A stretch of 64,000 nucleotides of DNA from Mactra quadrangularis (GCA_025267735.1 CM046309.1:36741202-36805201), one strand, 5' to 3'. Positions 1 through 12,122 are shown, counted from the first letter of the stretch. A program made the numbers and translations. Notes: a model not told the origin generated them from the letters alone.

Positions 1-1928
1 AATTATTTTCCATAACATAGTTTTTATGTGTTTTTTTTGTAGTCTCAGTTATAAGTATAATGATAACCAAAAATAATGCAAAACTAAAAAGTATTTCAGT
101 AATGAACAGTTATCAAATTTTAGACAAAAGCAATTCAGTAGGCCTACAAAGTGAAAATGTCTCCAAACTTTTGGCGTGTACTGTATAGTCATTTTTTCTC
201 AACTGTAGAAGTTTTAATAATTTCTGGGTGATTGAATACACAATATCATAAATATTAGCCAAAGAAAATGAAGTCGCCATGAAATTATTCATCTTTTGAC
301 AGTTGAGACAAAAACGAACTATAAATCTAATAAATATAGTTAATGGAAAACTTATTGAGACCAACCGCTCCTTCTTCACCACACAATAAACAATTTAGTG
401 AAGATATTACATCAAGACTTTATGGAAATGAAACAACAGATTGATGATCACCAGTACAACATTTGGGGTAAAATGTAATAAGCAATTAAAGGGAATACCA
501 TCTGATCAAAAGCTTCAAATCCTGGTAAACACTGTTACGACAAAATTACATACAATTTTGAAGTTTTTGTTCAGTGTTTGATAAAACTTCACTGCTGTTG
601 TTTAAGATTATTGCTTAAGCAGAAAGCTTACCAGTTAAACATACAATCATTGATTTATTTTTAGAAAATTGTATAGGAAATAAATTAATCGCAGCTTTTT
701 TACCAATAAATAAAAAGATTTGGGTTTAATTTGGATCTCTAGCATTTAGCTACATGGTATTTCCCTTAATTGCTTATTTCATTAAAAAACATTAAATCAA
801 TTAAAACCAAATGATTTTGACAAAAACATACATTGTAATTTTCACAAAAACAAATAATTAAGAAATCTAAAAGACAAAAAATGAATTTATAAAATTCTAG
901 AAGTCATCTCATACAAACATTAATCTTAATATTGGCATTTGTTTATTGTGATTATGTGCCAGTCATTTGTAAACTACACCTCATATCCGTAGCCAATATG
1001 TGGGGTTTTTAGCAGGAAATACAAGCCATGTGTTAATCTTCAAGCTTTGCGCTACCAGGCATCTGCAATGGAATTGTTTTCTTGCCAAAAATATCGGGGA
1101 CTATAGGCAGTGCCTTGCAATAATAGGGCAGGGGTATTACCGATGATTTTACAATGCTAATGTCCCTACATGTAGGGCAGTTAAGTTACCATGGGTTTGC
1201 TTTAAACATGGGTTACTTTATTTAATAATGTAAAAATTTAATATTAATTTTTATATTCAAGCTGGATAGCCATGTTTAAAGATAAGGAAATGAAAGTTTC
1301 AGTTAGGCCTATATGCTTTCTTATTTTAACCTATGTCACAATAAGGAAATGCCAAACGAACCAATATTAAGTAAAGAAAGAATAAAATCTCCATGTAACA
1401 AGTCAATGTATTAAAACCATACTAGTAACAGTATTTAGATACAACAGTGCTTTGAGGACTAATAAGGGACTTAGTCAGTTATTTCCCCTTTGCATACTCT
1501 TCAAATAGTTAGGTCCAATCAGTCAGATTACTTGAATTTTATTCTTACTTTTCAATGCCAAATGCTTCAATTAATCTTAAATAACTTTAGTAAATCCTTT
1601 AATTTGTTTGAAAGTCAAGCAAAGAATTGTTTTTTTCTGAAAAAAAATGACCTGAATTTTATCACTCTTGTTAATATCTTAATTAGTGAGAAAGATTTAT
1701 GATGGAATATTATATTATTCTTACATAGGACAGCAATGATTAATTCTGAGGATTCCAACTGATTGGACCTACTTGCCCATTGCATTGCTTCAGAATTTAT
1801 TAAGGATAGATAACTGACTAATATCTCTCATCAATGTTTTTCAAAGATAATCTTAATTAATTAAACAAGTATCTATATTCTAGCATTAACAAAACATACA
1901 ATGGAACGGTACTGTTGAATTTTATCTA
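1..1928. other. AT-rich intergenic, no gene seen
   Basis: Only short chance reading frames without codon structure, signal peptide or domain are present. No clear tandem or inverted repeat was found before the foldback at 1929. Confidence 0.5.
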
Positions 1929-2049
1929 ACTGTCAGTGACATACATTAACTCCACTGATTTAAATATTCCCTTTAGATTTTTGTTCTCACGTTTGTTTAA
2001 AAATAATTATATTTAAATCGACGGAGTTTATGTATGTGCCACTGACAGT
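1929..2049. repeat. Foldback element with ~40-bp arms
   Basis: The left arm (1929-1968, starting ACTGTCAGTGACATACATTA) is the near reverse complement of the right arm (2009-2049, ending TATGTGCCACTGACAGT). They are separated by about 40 bp. This is the shape of a small non-autonomous inverted-repeat element. No convincing target duplication was found, so the family is unassigned. Confidence 0.6.
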
Positions 2050-2509
2050 TGAATAAAGTTAAACAATTTACATTGCAAATTCTATTAACAATTTCAATTT
2101 GCTTTCCACTTTGTACCCAAAACACTGACAACACCAAAAGACTCCTAGCTCCACCCCTCCGGGCCAGAAACCCATGGTACAATAAATTCAGAGATCCTGG
2201 TGTTATTATTTTCTTTTGTGATACACCCACAACCTTTATGGGAAGTAATTATAAGCAAATGAAATGCTTGCTGACAAGAATTACACATCAAGTCATCAAC
2301 ATGAATATGCAAGAATATATTTAGGAGCACAACTATACTTCTGGAAACAATAGTATTACAGGTAAAGTAGACATTTTAGCAAGGCCCATCTGAGTCGTCA
2401 AAGGTAAGGTTAAAAACCTCCAAACCTATTCATAAATCAGTTTGGGGACCAATCTTTGTTGATATTTTGATTCAAACTAAGAGAATCGCCATAAATTAAG
2501 TACTATAAA
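2050..2509. other. No feature recognised
   Basis: Unique-looking AT-rich sequence between the foldback and the satellite. Reading frames here are open on both strands over 200-270 bp but overlap each other and show no domain. Confidence 0.4.
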
Positions 2510-5500
2510 GTTTTGGTACGAACAGTTTTTGGAACGAATTGAAATGTAGTTTGAGACGAATCATGTAAAAAATGATTTCCAAAAAAATAATTTCAAAAAA
2601 GTTGGGTCGAAAAAATTGGGTACGAATCAAAATGTGAACAAAGATTCGTCCCCAGAATTTCATAACCAACATTTTCTTGGTACGAAAAGCTTGAGGTCGA
2701 ATCGGTCTCCTAAATTTTCGTAACCAGAAAAAAGTTGAGTAGAAAAGTCCTACTTATCGTACCAAGAAAATAAAGGTTACGAAAAATCTGTGTACGAAAC
2801 TGTTTCATTCTGATTCGTCCCCATAATTTTCGTAACAAGAAAAAAATTGGGTCGAAAAGTTTGAGGACGAATCCACATGTAAACAAAGATTCGTCCCCAG
2901 AATTTTCGTAACCAGAAAAAAAGTTGGGTCGAAAAATTTAAGGACGAATCCACATGTAAACAAAGATTCGTCCCCAGAATTTTCGTAACCAGAAAGAAGT
3001 TGGGTCGAAAAGTTTGAGGACGAATCCACATGTAAACAAAGATTTGTCCCCAGAATTTTCGTAACCAGAAAAAAGTTGGGTCAAAAAGTTTGAGGACGAA
3101 TCCTCATGTAAACAAAGATTCGTCCCCAGAATTTTCGTAACCAGAAAAAAGTTGGGTCGAAAAGTTTTGGGACGAATAAAAATATAAACAAAGATTCGTC
3201 CCCAATATTTTCGTAACCAGAAAAAAAGTTAGGTCGAAAAGTATAAAGACGAATAAAAAGATAAACAAAGATTCGTCCCCAGAATTCTCGTAACCAGAAA
3301 AAAAGTTGGGTCGAAAAGTTTGAGGACGAATCCACATGTAAACAAAGATTCGTCCCCAGAATTTTCGTAACCAGAATAAAAGTTGGGTCGAAAAGTTTTA
3401 GGACGAATAAAAATATAAACAAAGATTCGTCCCCAGAATTTTCGTAACCAGAAAAAAAATGGGTCGAAAAGTTTGAGGACGAATCCACATGAAAACAAAG
3501 ATTCGTCCCCAGAATTTTCGTAACCAGAAAAAAATGGGTCGAAAAGTTTGAGGACGAATAAAAATATAAACAAAGGTTCGTCCCCAGAATTTTCGTAACA
3601 AGAAAAAAATTGGGTCGAAAAGTTTGAGGACGAATCCACAGGTAAACAAAGATTCGCCCCCAGAATTTTCGTAACAAGAAAAAAAGTTGGGTCGAAAAGT
3701 TTGAGGACGAATCCACAGGTAAACACTAATTCGTCCCCAGAATATTCGTAACCAGAAAAAAATGGGTCGAAAAGTCTGAGGACGAATACACATGTAATCA
3801 AAGATTCGTCCCCAAATTTTTCGTAACCAGAAAAAAGTTGGGTCGAAAAGTTTGAGGACGAATAAAAATATAAACAAAGATTCGTCCCCAGAATTTTCGT
3901 AACCAGAATAAAGGTTGGGTCGAAAAGTTTGGGGACGAATCCACATGTAAACAAAGATTCGTCCCCAGAATTTTCGTAACCAGAAAAAAAATGGGTCGAA
4001 AAGTTTGAGGACGAATCCACATGTAATCAAAGATTCGTCCCCAGATTTTTCGTAACCAGAATAAAAGTTGGGTCGAAAGGTTTGAGGACGAATAAAAATA
4101 TAAACAAAGATTCGTCTCCAGAATTTTCGTAACAAGAAAAAAATTGGGTCGAAAAGTTTGAGGACGAATCCACATGTAAACAAAGATTCGTCCCCAGAAA
4201 TTTCGTAACCAGAATAAAAGTTGGTTCGAAAAGTTTTAAGACGAATCCACATGTAAACAAAGATTCGTCCCCAGAAATTTCGTAACCAGAATAAAAGTTG
4301 GTTCGAAAAGTTTTAGGACGAATAAAAATATAAACAAAGATTCGTCCCCAGAATTTTCGTAACCAGAATAAAAGTTGGGTCGAAAAGTTTGAGGACGAAT
4401 AAAAATATAAACAAAGATTCGTCCCCAGAATTTTCGTAACAAGAAAGAAAATGGGTCGAAAAGTTTGAGGACGAATCCACATGTAAACAAAGATTCGTCC
4501 CCAGAATTTTCGTAACCAGAATAAAAGTTGGGTCGAAAAATTTAAGGACGAATCCACATGTAAACAAAGATTCGTCCCCAGAATTTTCGTAACCAGAAAA
4601 AAAATGGGTCGAAAAGTTTGAGGACGAATCCACATGAAAACAAAGATTCGTCCCCAGAATTTTCGTAACCAGAAAAAAAATGGGTCGAAAAGTTTGAGTA
4701 CGAATAAAAATATAAACAAAGATTCGTCCCCAGAATTTTCGTAACAAGAAAAAAATTGGGTCGAAAAGTTTGAGGACGAATCCACAGGTAAACAAAGATT
4801 CGTCCCCAGAATTTTCGTAACAAGAAAAAAAGTTGGGTCGAAAAGTTTGAGGACGAATCCACAGGTAAACAAAGATTCGTCCCCAGAATATTCGTAACCA
4901 GAAAAAAATGGGTCGAAAAGTTTGAGGACGAATACACATGTAATCAAAGATTCGTCCCCAAATTTTTCGCAACCAGAAAAAAGTTGGGTCGAAAAGTTTG
5001 AGGACGAATAAAAATATAAACAAAGATTCGTCCCCAGAATTTTCGTAACCAGAAAAAAAATGGGTCGAAAAGTTTGAGGACGAATCCACATGTAATCAAA
5101 GATTCGTCCCCAGATTTTTCGTAACCAGAATAAAAGTTGGGTCGAAAGGTTATAGGACGAATAAAAATATAAACAAAGATTCGTCTCCAGAATTTTCGTA
5201 ACAAGAAAAAAATTGGGTCGAAAAGTTTTAAGACGAATCCACATGTAAACAAAGATTCGTCCCCAGAAATTTCGTAACCAGAATAAAAGTTGGTTCGAAA
5301 AGTTTTAAGACGAATCCACATGTAAACAAAGATTCGTCCCCAGAATTTTCGTAACCAGAATAAAAGTTGGTTCGAAAAGTTTTAGGACGAATAAAAATAT
5401 AAACAAAGTTTCGTCCCCAGAATTTTCGTAACCAGAAAAAAGTTGGGTCGAAAAGTTTGAGGACAAATAAAAATATAAACAAAGATTCCTCCCAGAATTT

Positions 5501-6580
5501 TCGTAACAAGAAAAAAAGTTGGGTCGAAAAGTTTGAGGACGAATCCAAATGTAAACAAAGATTCGTCCTCAGAATTTTCGTAACCAGAAAAAAACTTGTG
5601 TCGAAAAGTTTGGGGACGAATCCACATGTAAACAATGATTCGTCCCCAGAATTTTCGTAACCAGAATAAAAGTTGGGTCGAAAAGTTTGAGGACGAATAA
5701 AAATATAAACAAAGATTCGTCCCCAGAATTTTCGTAACCAGAAAAAAAGTTGGGTCGAAAAGTTTGAGGACGAATCCTTATGTAAACAAAGATTCGTCCC
5801 CAGAATTTTCGTAACCAGAATAAAAGTTGGGTCGAAAAGTTTTAGGACGAATAAAAATATAAACAAAGATTCGTCCCCAGAATTTTCGTAACCAGAAAAA
5901 AAATTGGGTCGAAAAGTTTGAGGACGAATTCACATGTAAAGAGATTCGTCCTCAGAATATTCGTAACCAGGAAAAAAGTTGGGTCGAAAAGTTTGAGGAC
6001 GAATCCACATGTAAACAAAGATTCGTCCCCAGAATATTCGTAACCAGAAAAAAGTTGGGTCGAAATGTTTTAGGACGAATCAAAATATAGCCAAAGATTC
6101 GTCCCCAATATTTTCGTAACCAGAAAAAAGTTGGGTCGAAAAGTTTGGGGACGAATCAGAATGAAAACAAAAAAATCGTCCCAAGAATGTTCGAAACCAG
6201 AAAAAAGTGGGGTCGACAAGTTTAGGGACGAATAAGAATGTAAACCAAGATTCATCTCTAGAAAATTCGTAACCAGAAAAAAAGTTCGGTCGAAGAATTT
6301 GGGGACAAATAAACTGTAAAAAAGATTCGTCCCTTGAATTTTCGTTACCTGAAAAAAATGGGTCGAAAAGTTTGGTGACGAATCATAATGTTAACAAAGA
6401 TTCGTCCCCAGAATTTTTGTAACGAGAAAAATTGGTACGAAAAGTTTGAGGAGGAAGAATCAAAGTGTTATCAAAGATTCGTCCCCATAATTTTCCCCAG
6501 AAATGCGTTAGGTCGAACAGTTTAGGGACGAATCGAAATGTTAACAAAGATTCGTCCCCAGAATTTTCGTTACCAAAAAA
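2510..6580. repeat. Satellite array, 76-77 bp monomer
   Basis: About 50 head-to-tail monomers with core GATTCGTCCCCAGAATTTTC, then GTAACCAGAAAAAAAGTTGG, then GTCGAAAAGTTTGAGGACGA. Successive GATTCG starts at 2889, 2965, 3041, 3117, 3193 and 3270 give the 76-77 bp period. Two tail variants are mixed along the array: CGAATCCACATGTAAACAAA and CGAATAAAAATATAAACAAA. Each junction carries a dyad (GGACGAATC ... GATTCGTCC, 14-nt loop) that could form a cruciform. Monomers decay at both edges (2510-2800 and 6070-6580). The minus strand is almost stop-free in all three frames (up to ~400 codons), but the period is not a multiple of three, so a translation would cycle through frames; it is regarded as non-coding. 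Confidence 0.95.
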
Positions 6581-7204
6581 CGTCGTTGTTATGAAGGTAA
6601 TTTTATTTTGAACGCAAAAATTGTGAAAAAATGAGAACGTTCACTTTCCTTTTTTTATTTCATTAAAATGACATAATAAGTGTGTACTTTTCAAAAATCG
6701 CAAAAAGAATTTGACTACCGTTCTGTGTTTATATGAAAATAAACGTTATAACTCGGCAATTGGTGAAAACGTTTAGACGTGAAAACCCTGAATTTAGTGA
6801 GGAAATGTACAATCTTTATGACTGACGTGATATTTAGATAATCGGAACAAAATAATTGTACGCAACAACATTTCAGAAACATTTTGGTATAATTATCATT
6901 GTCCTCGCTCATTCAATACTTTAAATATGTGGGTTTAATATACTTGCATGCCTGTTTTAGCGCGAACTATTGTGACGTCCATGACGTCGTGAAAAAAAAC
7001 GATAACGTCGCTAAGGTTACCAGAAAAACAAACAAGAAGCATGAAGGTGTCTGCCTGCCAACTTTTATCATAATCGGTGAACATTATATTTTTTTATATT
7101 TTTTTTTATTTTTTTCTTCGAGTAAGGTACCGACCCACCTTAAACTAGACCGGCTATCATAATGAGCTATCGCTATCGCCAGCCTTTATCGTACTACAGC
7201 TTCT
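6581..7204. other. No gene recognised
   Basis: AT-rich sequence with a poly(T)/(A) tract near 7085-7115. Short open stretches show no domain or splice-supported structure. Confidence 0.4.
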
Positions 7205-7520
7205 ATATTCATCACATGACATGATCTCGACGCCCTCTACAAAGACTGTTCAAGTTATGCCCGTTGGGTCAATATTGGCCCCATCTCCAGGGGCCAATTG
7301 TTTTGAAGGGGTCAACAGTTTCAAATAAGGAAACATCCATGTATCTTTTTACCGACACCGTTAGGTCTAGATATTCCATATTTGCCATATGATATCATCT
7401 TGAGGTCCTTTACAAAATTTGTCCTCATTATGACCTTGATGTCAATATTGACCCCATCCCATTGTTGAATAAAGAAACCTTAAAAAATCATCTTGTCTAA
7501 AACTATAGGGCCTAGAGTTT
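7205..7520. repeat. Interspersed repeat, two degenerate units
   Basis: Two diverged units of about 160 bp lie in tandem. They share a line of the type TCAATATTGGCCCCATC, preceded by an ATATGATATCATCTTGAGG-like segment. A third related unit lies at 48250-48400. Such degenerate ~150 bp units are common in bivalve genomes (general knowledge); here the evidence is the internal similarity. Confidence 0.55.
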
Positions 7521-7689
7521 CGCATTTGACATGGACAACAACCTGAGTTCCTATGAACACATTGTTAAATTCAACTATGTGTCTAGTTCAGATAATTTAT
7601 TGGTCCTGGGAGTCAAGGGTTTGTATAGAGTTATACATGTATAAGGAATTTGTTATCCACGTCTTAAAAACCATAAAGCCAGGGACGGC

Positions 7690-8640
7690 TACAAAACATT
7701 TTCCAAACAATCAGCTTTAAAATGATGCATAATATCACATGTTTTGACTTAATTGTGGTTTAAGATAAGACTCGATAATCAGCATGTATTTGCACATTTT
7801 TATTGAATATATCGAGCTGAACTTTCGTACTGAGAATTTTCGTACTTGATATATTAGCATATACATGTATTTTGTCGCAATTAAAATGAGTTTATCTCAC
7901 ATTTATACAGTAAAAGAAAGCTTTTTTATATATAATTTGATTTTGTGAATTGATTGGTGAACTAATTAATAAAACATGTTTTATTTACAGCTGAAGGATG
8001 TCAGTCGAACACAAATTCACATTCGAAAATTGGCCTGTTTTGTACACTTTTCAGGCCCTTATTGTTTATTCAATGTTCTAAATGTACCCATCAAAACATT
8101 TTCCAACAATCAGCTTTAAAATGATGCATAATATCACATGTTTTGTCTGAATTGTGGTTTAAAATAAGACTCGGTAATCAGCATGTATTTGTACATTTTT
8201 GATGAAAAAAATCAAACCAAACTGTGACAGGGCAAACTTTCGAACTTTAGTTTAAAACTTATCTTATTTATTTTTCAAAATGTACCCGTAAAAACATTTT
8301 CCAAACAATCAGCTTTAAAATGATGCATAATATCACATGTTTGTCTAAATTGTGGTCTAAAATTAGACTCTGTAATCAGCATATATTTGCACATTTTTAA
8401 AGAAAAAATCAAACCATACTGTGGTAGGGCAAATTTTTGTACTTTAAATATTAACATATATTTTGTCCAAATAAAAACGATTTATTCACACATTTATACA
8501 CCAAAAGAAATGTTGTTATATTGTTAGTCTAATTTTGTGAATGAATTTGTGTAATGATTAGAATACATGTACACGCTTTAATTAACAGCAGAAGGATGTC
8601 AGTTTTAACACAAAATGACATCCGACGATAGGGCGACTTT
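7690..8640. repeat. Complex duplicated repeat, three partial copies
   Basis: The block starting CATTTTCCAAACAATCAGC and continuing TTTAAAATGATGCATAATAT occurs near 7697, 8098 and 8293. A second block (TTTATACA..AAAGAAA, then CAGCTGAAGGATGTCAGT-like) occurs near 7900-8010 and 8490-8620. The arrangement suggests a ~600 bp unit with an internal duplication of ~195 bp. No coding potential is seen. Confidence 0.7.
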
Positions 8641-8744
8641 CTATACAGGCCATGTTGTTATTGTTGGTTTATTTGTTGTATACATACATTTGTATTCATT
8701 TATATTTATTATCATACCGCTGTAATGTTTTCTTTTTTTCTAAC

Positions 8745-9165
8745 AAACCCAGCAGAATGATTGATCCTTTTGTTATAATTCAATTCTTCTGCCAACAGAC
8801 GCAGCAGAAAGATTGATTCTTCTGTTGTTGTTCAATCCTTCTGCCAGCAGACACATCTCTCTGTTATAATTCAATCCTTCTGCCAGCAGACACATCTTGC
8901 TGTTATAATTCAATCCTTCTGCCAACAGACTTAGCAGAAAGATTGATTCTTCTGTTGTTGATTAATCCTTCTGCCAGCAGAAACACCTTTCTGTTATAAT
9001 TCAATCCTTCTGCCAGCAGACACATCTTTCTGTTATAATTCAACCCTTTTGCCAACAGACCCAGCAGAAAGATTGATCCTTCTGCTGTTGATTTATCATT
9101 CTGCCAGCAGACACAGCAGAAAGATCGTTCCTTCTGCTGTGTCTGCTGTGTCTGCTGAGTCTGCC
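8745..9165. repeat. Minisatellite built on CTTCTGCCAGCAGACACA
   Basis: Irregular tandem units alternate TTCTGTTATAATTCAATCC, TTCTGCCAGCAGACACA and CAGCAGAAAGATTGATCC. Motifs TTCTGC and GCAGAA recur in both orientations, so single strands can fold extensively. The array ends in a short run of GTGTCTGCT-type repeats. Confidence 0.8.
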
Positions 9166-9169
9166 AACT

Positions 9170-9463
9170 TTACGTTCATCAAATAATGCCATCCTCAAAA
9201 TCGGGACAGAGAGGAATGTGGCTCTATTATGGACTCGGTCACATTATCGGGTTGGAACTTTACTGTACACGTACTTTAATAGTTTTAGTTGCTACCGAGT
9301 AGTTTTAATGTATGTTTACTCACTCTAAATAAAACATGTTTATATAGTCTTAAGTTAATAATTAGACAAATAGCTCGTAATTAAATGAACAAACTAAGTT
9401 TAGATGACGACTCTATCAATAATGGGTGTGTTACTCAAACGCGATTCATTATCATTCACGATG
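9170..9463. repeat. Direct repeat copy 1 (~285 bp)
   Basis: From AATAATGCCATCCTCAAAAT through CAAACGCGATTCATTATCAT this stretch matches 11834-12122 with small indels and scattered substitutions. The two copies flank the small membrane-protein gene. It could be one dispersed element present twice or a local duplication. Confidence 0.85.
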
Positions 9464-10178
9464 GAAGCAGGTTACGCTTCAAAATGATACTATTCCAAGT
9501 AAGTGAATTTTAAGCATTTACTAAGGCGAAATGTACTGAAATTCTCATGTATTAGTATAAAAGGTTTGTATACGTGTTCAAAAACTGCCTTAAAAGAGTA
9601 ATAGAGGTACAATAGAAAAAAACAACAGTACATAGATGATATATACATGATACCGGAGTATATAGACATGATACATATGATCATACATTATACATAGACA
9701 TGTAGGAACCTCCTTGTGTCATTCAAGATTGTTATTATTCTGTGAAGGACGTCTGGAGGTTTCTACTCTAAGCTATTTAATAAGGTAAGTAATTATTGTT
9801 TTGGTAACAACGAGTTCATCAGTTGAATGTGAAAAATGAAGTACACATATAGAAATACTTTAAAATCTAATAAATAAAGTATCATATAAAAATAGAAATC
9901 GCTTCCTGGAAAAGTTACAACAACCTAAACTTTTTAATGTTGAAATAGAAAAATATCTGTTGGCTTTGCAGTCCAAAACAGTGTTACAAGTACTTTTAAT
10001 AGTGGGGCTTTAATAGCATGCAACTAAAATCGACTCAAATCAAGTGAAATTATGGATGAAGGGCACATTACGTATTCGCGCTGTGTCCTTGGTATATCTG
10101 AACGAACAAACGACAAAGTAAGATCATTCAATGACTGTTAACTAATTAACTATGCGTTCTATCACAAAAGTCCATTCT
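9464..10178. other. No gene recognised
   Basis: AT-rich sequence. It includes a loose inverted pair (AGGAACCTCC near 9704 and GGAGGTTTCT near 9752). This is the probable 3' flank of the minus-strand gene that ends at 10179. Confidence 0.4.
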
Positions 10179-11373
10179 CTATATATACAATGCTGTTTTG
10201 ATGTTTTCATATTTTGGAGGTGAATCTTTAGTATGTTTTCTGTACAACCTGATAGCAAATCTCCCTGTCAGTAATAACAATATAGCAGTTACAACAATCC
10301 TGAAATAGTAGAATGGAAAATAATTCGGATAACATATTATAAATGTATTACTTTTTACTAAACTGATATTTTTGTTTGGCAATGGCTTTTATGACCTGAA
10401 AATAGTACTTGATAATGCTAAAATATTCAATAATTTTAACACTACATGGGTACCACAAACAAAAATTCGATGGTATACTTTTACTTATTTGGTATAGTAA
10501 TTTTGTATTGAGATTGCAAACATGCATTGTCTCCAATTGAAGTCACTGTTGAGTCCATTTTCTGGTACCCCGGTCCTCAGTTAGTGGGTTATTCTAAGAT
10601 TAGCACTCCAACGTATAACCACTCGGCAATGTTCGCGTCAATATAGAATTTTGATAGTCTATGCGGTACTGTTGCATATAACACCAATAGTTAAAGGTAC
10701 TAGTTCACAGATTTGGTTCATTTTTTTCTATAATTTCAAAATACCATTCATGTTCTGTAATTGTGTCAAATAATATCTTTTATTATTTTAAGACAAACTT
10801 GTTGATCTGTATGTTGCAAGGAATATACAATAAAAGTCACGTGAATGCACTAAAAGTGTCTATACCGTGACGTACGGGGTAGATAATAACTACATGAAAC
10901 ACCATCATTTGTACAATGTAATTGTATGTCAATTTGCACTAAATTTGTCATTAACAGAACACTACTTTCTTGCTTCCGAAAATATTTCCATACCATTTTG
11001 ATAGTTTTAAAAAAGTTTATACTTAAGTTGAAATCTGTGAATGAGTACCTTTAAATAACTTTGTATCGAAAAACGGTTCTTATTCTAACAAATACTTCTA
11101 TCATACATACAATATTCCAATAAGAAGATCTTGAACTGTTGATAAGTCATCCGGGCCAGGTGCTGACGTCGCAGTTGCCACACTAGGCTGTGTTACAGGA
11201 GTTACCGTTCTTGTAGCTGTGGCCACACCAGGTGTGGGCGGTGTTACAGGAGTTACCGTTCTTGTTGCTAAAGACGCTGTTGCCGAATACTTTCTGTTTC
11301 CTTGTAAAAATGCAGTTACATGTGACGAAATAATCATGAGGATAAAAACTAGAAGATTAAAACCTGAAAACAA
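10179..11373 (-). CDS. Small mucin-like single-pass membrane protein, 2 exons
   Basis: Proposed CDS joins exon 1 (11373 down to 11111) and exon 2 (10299 down to 10179). The donor is GTATGT at 11110 and the acceptor is CTATTTCAG ending at 10300; a phase-2 junction keeps one frame of 127 residues. Residues 1-21 look like a signal peptide (hydrophobic, ending SSHVTA). Residues 30-75 form a Thr/Pro/Ala-rich stalk containing a 17-residue repeat (TATRTVTPVT core), likely O-glycosylated. Residues 82-105 are a transmembrane helix, and the tail RKHTKDSPPKYENIKTALYI carries a PPxY motif (115-118) overlapping a YxxI motif (118-121). Splicing completes the membrane helix, which neither exon encodes alone. 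The gene is bracketed by ~285-bp direct repeats and its intron carries a MITE. I do not recognise an orthologue; function unknown, perhaps a cell-surface glycoprotein. Confidence 0.6.
10695..11050. mobile_element. 356-bp MITE with TTAA target duplication
   Basis: The ends read AGGTACTAGTTCACAGATTT and, inverted, AGGTACTCATTCACAGATTT. Both sides are flanked by TTAA (10691-10694 and 11051-11054), the duplication typical of piggyBac or Kolobok families. There is no coding capacity, so it is non-autonomous. It sits wholly inside the intron of the small membrane-protein gene. Confidence 0.75.
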
Positions 11374-11494
11374 TGATCATGTGTTAATGATAAACACATA
11401 CAAATAGATATTAGGTAGTCATTAGCTACCACCTCCTCTTTATAACGGTTATTTCTAGATAATAGCCTTCTATATAGCATTACATAACGCTGTA

Positions 11495-11700
11495 ACAACA
11501 CATTGTATAGGTTATATCACGGCGGTGAGTCCACATACTTACTGTTCCTGGAAAGGCTAAATCTCTGGTTTTAGCTGTTAACCAACTACTATGTGCATAC
11601 TTCTGTCAGTGACTGACTACTGCCCTGCATTATTTAGAATCAGTTGTAGGAGGGAGAATGGTGTAGACATTATTTCATCACCAAGCTCTAAATTAGAACC
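11495..11700 (-). mobile_element. Partial SINE (family 1), minus orientation
   Basis: On the minus strand it matches the body and tail of the SINEs at 31827-32135 and 55293-55581: CAGTCACTGACAGAAGTATG-like, then TTAGCCTTTCCAGGAACAGT-like. The tRNA-derived head is missing, so it is truncated. Confidence 0.6.
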
Positions 11701-11833
11701 ACATTGATATTACAACTACGCCTAAATTACTACTCCCAATGAGTAACTACAATCCCTCTATAACACTCACTACCTCGGAGTTACATTCAACCTCATAATA
11801 GATCGCACCTCCAAATTATTTCATTTTATTGAA

Positions 11834-12122
11834 TACTTCATCTCCAAATAATGCCATCCTCAAAATCGGGACCGAGAGGAAGAAGTGGCTCTATTATGGA
11901 AACGGCAACATTATCGGGTTGGAACTTTACTGTACACGTACTTCAATAGTAAGTTGCTGCAGTGTAGTTTTAATGTATGTTTACTCACTCTAAATAAAAC
12001 ATGTTTATCTAGTCTTAAGTTAATAATTAGATAAAAGGCTTGTTATTAAATGAACAAACAAAGTCTAGATGACGTATCTATCAATAATGGGTGTGTTACT
12101 CAAACGCGATTCATTATCATTC
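11834..12122. repeat. Direct repeat copy 2 (~285 bp)
   Basis: Second copy of the sequence at 9170-9463, same orientation, about 2.66 kb away. Shared landmarks include TTATCGGGTTGGAACTTTAC and TCAATAATGGGTGTGTTACT. Confidence 0.85.

Noticed and set aside
2777..5866. Long minus-strand open frames across the satellite (up to 405 codons)
   Set aside because: They overlap in all three frames, follow the repeat period and encode only cycling peptide phases. No start context, splice signals or domain.
11219..11407. Plus-strand 62-codon open frame
   Set aside because: Antisense shadow of exon 1 of the mucin-like protein, which has a signal peptide and splice support on the other strand.
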